NCBI GenBank assembly: GCA_030066985.1
Contig: JASJAN010000049.1
Coordinates: forward strand, 1-40,068
Source: Desulfobacterales bacterium
GTDB taxonomy: Bacteria; Desulfobacterota; Desulfobacteria; Desulfobacterales; JAHEIW01
Reading direction: 5' to 3'
DNA length: 40,068 bases
This document shows positions 33,738 to 40,068 of the stretch, piece by piece. Position numbers and translations under genes: made by a program. The notes beneath the pieces are model-generated. The model did not search any database. It worked only from the letters and a program-made list of their open reading frames with translations, and had not been told where the DNA came from. Position 1 is the stretch's first letter. Every line of letters starts with the position of its first letter.

Positions 33738-34400
33738 ATGAAGATCGCACAAAATTTATGGCAGGTGGGTGGCGGCGGTTTTACTGCGGCCGAGGATGCG
33801 GCCATATATCTGATCCGTTTTGAAAATCAGGCCGCTCTAATTGATGCCGGCTGCGGCCGCGCGCACAACCAACTGGTCGCCAACATTTCGGCTGTTTTGC
33901 CTGCAGAAATCCCGATTCCGTATTTGTTTCTGACCCATTGTCATTATGATCATGTCGGCGGCGCAGCGGCGATAAGAGATCAATACGGCTGCAAAATTGT
34001 GGCCCACAGGCTGGATGCACCCTATTTGGAAAAAGGAGACACGACTGTGACCGCAGCTTCCTGGTACGGCACCAAAATGAACCCGCTCAGCATCGATCAC
34101 AAAATACAGGAGCAGACGGAAAGATTTAAGATCGGCAAAGGAGAGCTGATCGCCCATCATTGCCCGGGTCATTCACCCGGTTCTGTGGTCTATCGGATAA
34201 AACTTGCAGACCAGACAGTATTATTTGGCCAGGATGTGCATGGCCCCCTGGATTCTTCATTCTTGTCCAATCGCCAGGATTATATCAATAGCTTAAAATT
34301 TATGATGACTTTAAAGGCGGATATCCTTTGCGAAGGGCACTTCGGTGTTTTTGAAGGAAAGGAGAAGGTCGAAAAATTTATCCGCTCTTACCTTGGCTGA
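33738..34400 (+). CDS. metallo-beta-lactamase fold hydrolase (glyoxalase II-like)
   Basis: A 220-residue MBL-fold protein. The metal site is intact: THCHYDHVGG (His67, His69, Asp71, His72), HHCPGHSPGS downstream, the bridging Asp in LFGQDVHGP and a last His in LCEGHFGVF. The CxHSPGS context is usual for glyoxalase II-like thioester hydrolases. The substrate is unknown. I chose ATG 33738 over an upstream TTG because the conserved fold begins right after it. It is divergent from the PPOX-fold genes, with an AT-rich 139-base gap. Confidence 0.88.
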   Translation: MKIAQNLWQVGGGGFTAAEDAAIYLIRFENQAALIDAGCGRAHNQLVANISAVLPAEIPIPYLFLTHCHYDHVGGAAAIRDQYGCKIVAHRLDAPYLEKGDTTVTAASWYGTKMNPLSIDHKIQEQTERFKIGKGELIAHHCPGHSPGSVVYRIKLADQTVLFGQDVHGPLDSSFLSNRQDYINSLKFMMTLKADILCEGHFGVFEGKEKVEKFIRSYLG

Positions 34401-34433
34401 GTGTGCAAATCGCTACAAACGCGAAGATAAGGC

Positions 34434-35300
34434 TTACGGCCGATTCGTCAGATACACCCCGGTCGTTACCAGTAGTGCGCCGACCAGCAATGAAAAGGTT
34501 AGTGGTTCATCTAGAAAAAAGAAAGCCATTAGAATCGCACTGATGGGAACAAAATTGATGAACAAGCCGGCTTTGGTGGGCCCGATCTTTTTGATGCCCT
34601 CATAGAACCACACAAATCCCAGCACCGTACCGAAAAAACCCAAATAAAAAATATTCCACCAATCTAAGATCGAATAATGGATGAAATTGGCAAGACCTTC
34701 GCTGTAGGCAGGGATGAACAGCAGAAGAGTGCCGGTTAGAGAACTGTAGGTAACCGACGCCAATGGAGAAAGACCTGACATCACTGTTTTGCCGAGCAAA
34801 GAAAACGTCACCCAGCTGGCCACACACAGAAAAATATACAATTCACCCCATCCCAGATTACCGTGCAATATGATGCGCAGGTCACCTTTTGATATGGCCA
34901 AAATGGCACCGACAACAGAAATGACAATACCCGTGATTTTGGTGCCATTGAGCTTTTCTTTAAATATAGCCGCTGACAAAAGGGCTATCATTATTGGATT
35001 ATTGGCGATAATGATCGCTGCCCGGCCAGCCTCGATCAGTTTGAGTCCTTTAAAAAAAAATACGTTATAGAAAAAAACACCGGTCAATCCAAGCAGAAAC
35101 ACGGGCAGCAGTTGTCCCTTTCTTAAAAAAGCCAGTTTACCTTCCACTTTCCAGGTGATGAAAACCAGCAATACGGTCGCCACTGCAAATCGGAAAAATG
35201 CTGCCGAGAAGGGACCCACATGCTGGACCAGGCTGCGCCCGGCAACAAAGGTCCCTCCCCAAAAAATTGCAGTTAACAGCAATTTAATATACGTACCCAT
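34434..35300 (-). CDS. EamA/DMT family transporter
   Basis: A 288-residue inner-membrane protein with about ten hydrophobic segments and two EamA repeats: FWGGTFVAGRSLVQHVGPFSAAFFRFAVA in the first half and GELYIFLCVASWVTFSLLGK in the second, ending with FLDEPLTFSLLVGALLVTTGVYL. These carriers export amino acids, nucleosides or other metabolites; the substrate cannot be told. The start has no strong ribosome-binding site. It converges with the MBL gene (33 bases between stops) and is preceded by a 197-base gap on the same strand as the DHH gene. Confidence 0.93.
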   Translation of the reverse strand: MGTYIKLLLTAIFWGGTFVAGRSLVQHVGPFSAAFFRFAVATVLLVFITWKVEGKLAFLRKGQLLPVFLLGLTGVFFYNVFFFKGLKLIEAGRAAIIIANNPIMIALLSAAIFKEKLNGTKITGIVISVVGAILAISKGDLRIILHGNLGWGELYIFLCVASWVTFSLLGKTVMSGLSPLASVTYSSLTGTLLLFIPAYSEGLANFIHYSILDWWNIFYLGFFGTVLGFVWFYEGIKKIGPTKAGLFINFVPISAILMAFFFLDEPLTFSLLVGALLVTTGVYLTNRP

Positions 35301-35497
35301 AGCATAGCGTCTTTTAACCCAGACAGCCAGGTTTTTGCCGTCTGCTGTAACATGGAAACATCTGTTGGAAGGAAGGTATCAATTTGAGCTATTTCCTGAC
35401 AGCCGGAATAAAGTGATTTAAACATGCGCTTGGGGGATTCATATGGAACCGTATCGAAACCGGAGAACTTACAGCGACCTGTCTCAAAATCGAATGC

Positions 35498-36394
35498 CTA
35501 ACTTTCATTTTCTTCGTTCGCCAGCAGCTGCTCAATAATCTGAGAAATGATTTTGTCGGCCTGTGACGCCAAAACTCGAGCCGAGCCTGCGCCCCGGTGA
35601 CCTCCGCCACCAAATTGCGCTAGCATCAGACCGACGTTGACGTTACAGCCGGTATTAAAAATGCTGTGTCCCAAGTTAATAACAACCCGGTCTTTCTTTT
35701 GATCCTCATAGCGAATTCTGACGTTAACCGACGTCTCAGGAAACAGGGAATAAACAAGGAAACGATTACCAAAAGGGGGATTGTCAAATGACCGAAAGTC
35801 AGTTAGGGCCACATGCTGATTTATCGCAGTGTGTTGTTTTAGAAAGTCCAAATAACGGTCATTCTGGTGAATCACTCCCTGGCAGTTTTGCTTGACCTCA
35901 GCATTTTTCAATACCTGTTCGATATTGTGCTCTCTAAAAAGAGCGACCAGCTTATTCCAGTAAGGCTCATTGGGTTGCGCCTCGTTTGACACCGTCAGAG
36001 ACACAAGTACGTAAGGATATTTTTCTGGATGAAGAACTTCATCCAGAGTTAAATTGGCAGCATCGATTTTATCCGCCGCTTGCACCAGTTCACTGTAATC
36101 TCTCTGGAACTGATTCTGGTAATACTTAAAGATGATCCCTGCAGCGGACGGCGCAATATCAAAGTCGCCGCTAAAGGCAGAGTCGATCTGATTGGTAAAA
36201 TGATGATCAAACCACAGCGCACAACGCTTATCATATGGCAGGTTGGCAATAATGTCGTGTTCTCGAATTTCGATTAGCCCTTTCTGCACGGCATTGGGCT
36301 CCACCCATAAGGTCGGCTCTGTGATATCTAATGCTTCGCACAGCAGGACCGCACATACGATGCCGTCAAAATCCGGTCGCGTTACAATACGCAT
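35498..36394 (-). CDS. DHH/DHHA1 family phosphoesterase
   Basis: A 298-residue protein of the DHH superfamily (oligoribonuclease, c-di-nucleotide and polyphosphate phosphodiesterases). DFDG at residues 8-11 and the signature DHH at 63-65 (in WFDHHF) bind metal, and the C-terminal DHHA1 motif GGGGHRGAGSAR starts near residue 262. It resembles the exopolyphosphatase-related group; the true substrate is uncertain. A GGGG stretch lies before ATG 36394. It is divergent from the SixA gene across a 124-base gap that should carry promoters in both directions. Confidence 0.88.
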   Translation of the reverse strand: MRIVTRPDFDGIVCAVLLCEALDITEPTLWVEPNAVQKGLIEIREHDIIANLPYDKRCALWFDHHFTNQIDSAFSGDFDIAPSAAGIIFKYYQNQFQRDYSELVQAADKIDAANLTLDEVLHPEKYPYVLVSLTVSNEAQPNEPYWNKLVALFREHNIEQVLKNAEVKQNCQGVIHQNDRYLDFLKQHTAINQHVALTDFRSFDNPPFGNRFLVYSLFPETSVNVRIRYEDQKKDRVVINLGHSIFNTGCNVNVGLMLAQFGGGGHRGAGSARVLASQADKIISQIIEQLLANEENES

Positions 36395-36518
36395 TCACAT
36401 ACCCCACAACATTATCGATTAGCCTTCTGAAAAGTCAGGAGAATTTTATTGATGTTTAATGGCACTTAAATTAAAACTATAGCCACAATCTTTTTAAAAT
36501 ACAAGGAGGATCAGCGCC
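36395..36518. promoter_or_regulatory. divergent promoter region
   Basis: This 124-base gap separates the divergent DHH and SixA-like genes. It is AT-rich. A TTAATG box and a TATAGC box 16 bases apart (around 36457-36484) are a weak -35/-10 candidate for the plus-strand genes. AAGGAGG then leads into the SixA start. Confidence 0.35.
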
Positions 36519-36980
36519 ATGGCTCTTTATCTTGTTCAACATGGGAAAAGCCTGCCAAAGGACAAGGACCCCGATCAAGGCCTCTCTGAAGAAGGCAAAG
36601 CCGAAACAGAATTGATCGCTAAAACAGCCAAAGATAAGGGTGTTAGCGTATCCCAGATCAGACACAGCGTCAAAACACGCGCCCGTCAGACAGCAGACAT
36701 ATTTGCGCAGGTCTTAAGCCCCGAACTGGGTATCCAGGAAATCAGCGGTATAAAACCGATGGACGACGTTGCTCAAGCAGCTGCTAATTTGGATTCGGCT
36801 GAAAATACGATGCTGGTCGGCCATCTGCCGTTCATGGAACGCATGACCGCGTTTTTGATTACAGGTTCATTTGACAAACCGGTTATTAAATTCCAAAACA
36901 GCGGCATCGTGTGTCTTGACAAAGACCCCGATACCCAATCTTGGATTATCCTTTGGACCCTGTTACCCGCCATTGGGTAG
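36519..36980 (+). CDS. SixA-like histidine phosphatase
   Basis: A 153-residue histidine phosphatase superfamily protein. SixA removes phosphate from phosphohistidine. The usual catalytic RHG reads QHG at residues 7-9 (LVQHGKS), so the arginine before the catalytic His is replaced. The later GLSEEGKAE and the second catalytic His in GHLPFMERM (His102) are conserved. The Q-for-R variant may lower activity or change specificity. AAGGAGG stands before ATG 36519. It lies 14 bases before the enoyl-CoA hydratase gene, so they are probably cotranscribed. Confidence 0.88.
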   Translation: MALYLVQHGKSLPKDKDPDQGLSEEGKAETELIAKTAKDKGVSVSQIRHSVKTRARQTADIFAQVLSPELGIQEISGIKPMDDVAQAAANLDSAENTMLVGHLPFMERMTAFLITGSFDKPVIKFQNSGIVCLDKDPDTQSWIILWTLLPAIG

Positions 36981-36994
36981 TATAGGAGAAAGAT

Positions 36995-37762
36995 ATGAAT
37001 TTCGAATGCATCTTATATGAAAAAGATCACGGTGTCGCTACGATTAAATTGAATCGTCCTGAGGTTTTAAACGCCATGAACAAGCAGCTCTGGCTAGATT
37101 TGCAGGCGGCCCTGGAAGATGCCCGACAAGATCCCGAGGTAAAAGCATTGATCATTTCCGGTGAGGGTCGGGCCTTTTCGACCGGTGCCGATCTGAAAGA
37201 ATCCAAAACCAGAAGTTTAGAAGACTATCGTGACTACCTGGTGGAACTTCAAGAGGCCTCACGTAAAATTATTCGTTTTGAAAAACCAACCATCGCTGCA
37301 ATTAACGGGTATGCGCTGGGCTCCGGCTATGAGTTGGCATTGGCATGTGATATCCGCATCGCAGCTGAGGAAGCCCAAATCGGGTCTCCTGAAGCAATGG
37401 TCACCTCATCGGTAACCGGGGGAGCTTTTCGGCTGATACAGAACTTAATCGGTCCAGGAAAAGCCAAAGAGCTACTTTTTACCGGACAGTATATCGACGG
37501 CAAAGAAGCCGAACGCATCGGTTTGGTCAACAGGTCCGTACCCCTCAAACAACTTGAATCCGCTGCCCGGGAAATGGCCGAAAAAATTGTGGCCAATTCA
37601 GCCATCTCCATTAAGATGATCAAAAAAGGGTTGCAGATGGCCCTGAGCGGGATTAGTCTGGACGCCCTGATGGATTTTGAAATTGAAGCCTGTCTGACCT
37701 GTGTTTCCACCAAGGAACGCCAAGAATCACTTAAAGAGTTCGCGGAGCGGAAAAAGAAGTAG
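36995..37762 (+). CDS. enoyl-CoA hydratase/isomerase family protein
   Basis: A 255-residue crotonase-fold enzyme that adds water to trans-2-enoyl-CoA, or a related CoA reaction. The oxyanion-hole segments are GEGRAFSTGADLKE at residues 56-69 and NGYALGSGYELALACD at 104-119. Both catalytic glutamates of true hydratases are present (Glu113 and Glu133, spaced 20 as in rat liver Glu144/Glu164), so hydratase activity is likely. AGGAG precedes ATG 36995. It follows SixA closely and precedes the acyl-CoA synthetase gene, separated by a repeat-rich 147-base gap; the pair points to acyl-CoA degradation. Confidence 0.92.
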   Translation: MNFECILYEKDHGVATIKLNRPEVLNAMNKQLWLDLQAALEDARQDPEVKALIISGEGRAFSTGADLKESKTRSLEDYRDYLVELQEASRKIIRFEKPTIAAINGYALGSGYELALACDIRIAAEEAQIGSPEAMVTSSVTGGAFRLIQNLIGPGKAKELLFTGQYIDGKEAERIGLVNRSVPLKQLESAAREMAEKIVANSAISIKMIKKGLQMALSGISLDALMDFEIEACLTCVSTKERQESLKEFAERKKK

Positions 37763-37893
37763 GTTCAGGGTTCAAAGGTTCATGGTTTATGTCCTCTGAC
37801 CTCTGTTTGCCGCGACTAAGCTTGCTAAAGCGAAGCCGGGTCATCTGACTTCTGTTTTCAACCTTTGAACCTCTGAACGTTGAACCTTGAACC
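37762..37893. repeat. inverted GGTTCA / TGAACC word element
   Basis: GGTTCA occurs at 37762, 37769 and 37777 and is answered by TGAACC at 37866, 37881 and 37888, so the two ends are inverted copies that can fold around a centre holding CCTCTGACCTCTG (37793-37805) and TCTGACTTCTG. No gene or terminator-like T-run lies in the gap. The element begins inside the hydratase stop codon. Confidence 0.7.
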
Positions 37894-37909
37894 AGACGAA
37901 GGAGTGAGA

Positions 37910-40068
37910 ATGTCCCTAGAGCGCATCTTTAATGCCGAATCGGTGGCCATCATCGGGGCCTCAAAAAATGAGACCAAACGCGGCTATCAGGCCATCCGAA
38001 CCCTTTTGGATGAAAAATATGAGGGCCGAATTTATCCGGTTAACCCCAAAGAAAAAAGCATTTTGGGGTTTAAATGCTATCGAAATGTAACCGATATAAC
38101 TGAATCCATTGATGTGGCATTGGTGGCAACTCCGGCAAAGACACTGCCGTCAGTGTTGGCTGATTGCGGCAAAAAAGGCGTAAAAGGCGCGGTGGTCCTG
38201 GCCGGTGGATTCGGTGAAATCGGATCCGAGGGCCGCAAGCTGGAGGATGATATGGTAGCGGCAGCCAAAAAATACAACATCCGCCTGATCGGCCCCAACA
38301 CCTCCGGCATGCTCAACCTTAAAGATAACTTAAATCTGGTGGGATTAAAAGACGCCCCCAGGGGAGATATTGCCCTGCTGACCCAGAGTGGCAACATGGC
38401 GCTGACATTGATCACCGAAGCCAAAATTAAAAGCCGCAAGGGATTTTCCTATTACGTTGGTGTCGGCAATGAAGCCGACATCAAGTTTCACGAATATTTG
38501 GAATTTTTTCGGCAGGATCCGGACACGCGGGCCATTTTGATGTATGTGGAAGGTATGCGCAATGGCCGTGAATTTTTGCAGCAGGCCCAAAAAACAACCC
38601 TGGAAAAACCGATCATCTTGCTCAAAAGCGGTCGTTCGGTCACCGGCAAACGGTCCGCCGGTTCTCACACCGGCGCCCTGGCCGGCATGTCTGAAGTTGC
38701 CAAAGGGGCTTTTCAGCGCGCCGGCATTGTGGTGATTGAAAAATCCGATGAGCTATTCCCGGCCGCCGAATCACTTTCAAGCCTGCCGCCCATTAAAAAT
38801 AATAAAGTGGCCATCCTGGCAGACGGCGGCGGCCATGCCACCATTGCGGCCGATATTTTAACCGACCTGGGTATCGAGCTGCCTGAGCTGAGCGAAAAAA
38901 CCCAGACCCGGCTCAAAGAGATCCTGCCGGCGGCAGCCTCAGTTCCAAACCCGGTTGATGTGGCCGGCGGTACGGATGCAGATCCGTCAGTGTTTGCCGA
39001 TTGTGCCGAGATCATCCTCAAAGATTCAAATGTCGGTGGTCTTTTGATCGTCGGTCTTTTCGGCGGTTACGGCATTCGCTTTGCCGAGAGCCTGGCGTTG
39101 ATGGAAGAAGACGGCGCCCATCGCATGGGCAAACTCGTCAAAAGACGCAATAAGCCCATTGTACTACACAGCCTGTATAATCATGAAAAACCGCATGCAC
39201 TTGATCTGCTGCGATATTACAAAATTCCGGTCTATGATTCTTTGGATATCTCTGCAAAATGTATTGCAGTTTTAGCGGAATACGGCAGGTATCTGGCCAG
39301 TTATCACACCAAGATATCCTTCAAGCTAAATTGGAAGGCCAAAGCCAAGCCTGAAGGCAACAAAATCATTAAAAAGGCGATTCAGGAGGGACGATTTTCA
39401 TTGCTCGAACATGAAGGTAAAAAACTGTTTGAAATACACGGAGCATCAGTGCCGAAAGATTGCCTGGTGACAAGCGCAGATGAAGCCGTTCAATGCGCAA
39501 TAGACCTGGGAACTGACGTGGCCCTCAAAATTGTTTCCCCTGATATTTTGCATAAAAGCGATGCCGGCGGCGTGCGCATTAAACTCAATACAGAAAAGGA
39601 AATCCGGTCCGCTTATCGCCAAATCCTAAAAAACTGTAAAAAGTATGCCCCCAAGGCAGATATCAGAGGTGTGCTGGTTTCCCCGATGGCCGATGAAGGC
39701 GTGGAGGTGATTATCGGAACCAAAATCGATGATCAATTCGGACCCGTAATCATGTATGGCCTTGGCGGCATAATGGTTGAAATTATACAAGATTTGGCCT
39801 TCCGGGTGTTGCCGATCTCGCCAACAGGCGCCCGCAAAATGGTTGCTGAAACCAAGTCTTATCCGATTTTGGACGGGGCGCGCGGAACAGCACCGCTGGA
39901 CAAAAAGGCCCTCCAGCGCCTACTGGTCCTGTGCTCGGATATTGTCGAATCCTATCCGCAAATCCAGGAGATGGATCTGAACCCGGTGATTGTTCATGAA
40001 AAAGGGGTTAGTGTCGTCGATGTGCGCATCATATTAAAATCAGATGACAGAGGTCAGAGGTCAGAAAA
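37910..40068 (+). CDS. ADP-forming acyl-CoA (acetate-CoA) ligase, fused alpha-beta, 3' end cut
   Basis: About 719 residues are visible and the frame is still open at the window edge. The enzyme makes ATP and the free acid from an acyl-CoA, or activates an acid in reverse. The alpha part has a CoA-binding Rossmann fold (SVAIIGASKNETKRG near residue 10) and the ligase domain with phosphorylated His253 in AGSHTGALAG. The beta part, from about residue 500, is ATP-grasp (PVIMYGLGGIMVEIIQD, then MDLNPVIV). It is encoded after an enoyl-CoA hydratase gene and likely ends acyl-CoA oxidation with energy conservation. AAGGAG lies before ATG 37910. The final codons run into a repeat word. Confidence 0.92.
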   Translation, partial: MSLERIFNAESVAIIGASKNETKRGYQAIRTLLDEKYEGRIYPVNPKEKSILGFKCYRNVTDITESIDVALVATPAKTLPSVLADCGKKGVKGAVVLAGGFGEIGSEGRKLEDDMVAAAKKYNIRLIGPNTSGMLNLKDNLNLVGLKDAPRGDIALLTQSGNMALTLITEAKIKSRKGFSYYVGVGNEADIKFHEYLEFFRQDPDTRAILMYVEGMRNGREFLQQAQKTTLEKPIILLKSGRSVTGKRSAGSHTGALAGMSEVAKGAFQRAGIVVIEKSDELFPAAESLSSLPPIKNNKVAILADGGGHATIAADILTDLGIELPELSEKTQTRLKEILPAAASVPNPVDVAGGTDADPSVFADCAEIILKDSNVGGLLIVGLFGGYGIRFAESLALMEEDGAHRMGKLVKRRNKPIVLHSLYNHEKPHALDLLRYYKIPVYDSLDISAKCIAVLAEYGRYLASYHTKISFKLNWKAKAKPEGNKIIKKAIQEGRFSLLEHEGKKLFEIHGASVPKDCLVTSADEAVQCAIDLGTDVALKIVSPDILHKSDAGGVRIKLNTEKEIRSAYRQILKNCKKYAPKADIRGVLVSPMADEGVEVIIGTKIDDQFGPVIMYGLGGIMVEIIQDLAFRVLPISPTGARKMVAETKSYPILDGARGTAPLDKKALQRLLVLCSDIVESYPQIQEMDLNPVIVHEKGVSVVDVRIILKSDDRGQRSE
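40048..40065. repeat. start of a further GAGGTCA word repeat
   Basis: CAGAGGTCAGAGGTCAGA at the right edge contains a 13-base exact reverse complement of CCTCTGACCTCTG at 37793-37805. It lies at or inside the 3' end of the acyl-CoA ligase frame and is cut by the window. Confidence 0.55.

Overview
The window looks like chromosomal DNA of a non-phototrophic Gram-negative bacterium, most likely a Desulfobacterota (deltaproteobacterial) lineage. This rests on gene content (an octaheme cytochrome of the hydroxylamine-oxidoreductase type, an ADP-forming acyl-CoA synthetase, a PEP-synthase-like phosphotransferase) and on the style of the intergenic repeats. There is no rRNA or tRNA gene, so the taxonomic call is inference. 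I found no IS element, phage gene or CRISPR array.

The left three quarters (about 1-30 kb) read as one light-damage and oxidative-stress island. It holds three photolyase/cryptochrome-family genes of different kinds: a class II photolyase fused to a renalase-like flavin oxidoreductase (1-2257, cut by the window edge), an iron-sulfur (6-4) type photolyase (22082-23623) and a plain class II CPD photolyase (23716-25104). With them are genes that usually accompany photolyases in light-induced or singlet-oxygen regulons: DUF523/DUF1722, an SDR-DUF2867 protein, an SRPBCC protein, a COG2907-type flavin oxidoreductase, DUF1365, a cyclopropane-fatty-acid-synthase-like methyltransferase, a fatty acid desaturase, DUF2177, DUF1499 and a UspA protein. 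Almost all lie on the minus strand in short-gapped or ATGA-overlapping runs.

Less expected members of the island are an HAO-family octaheme cytochrome placed directly before the class II photolyase gene, a methyltransferase with an FKBP-like front half and an abnormal SAM motif, an HD phosphohydrolase, and an AttEFGH-like ABC export module with a secreted lipocalin-fold protein. Three plus-strand genes of unknown function (13193-15024) interrupt the minus-strand run. No LitR/CarH, ECF sigma or ChrR regulator is encoded in the window.

The right quarter (30-40 kb) is different. Three small pyridoxamine-oxidase-fold flavoproteins surround a rifampin-phosphotransferase-like PEP-utilising enzyme. 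These are followed by a metallo-beta-lactamase-fold hydrolase, an EamA transporter, a DHH phosphoesterase, a SixA-like phosphatase, an enoyl-CoA hydratase and the large fused ADP-forming acyl-CoA synthetase, which runs off the right edge.

Several intergenic gaps carry non-coding elements built from short repeated words with inverted copies (16275-16529, 19839-20000, 28812-28935, 37762-37893 and the right edge). Each uses a different word.
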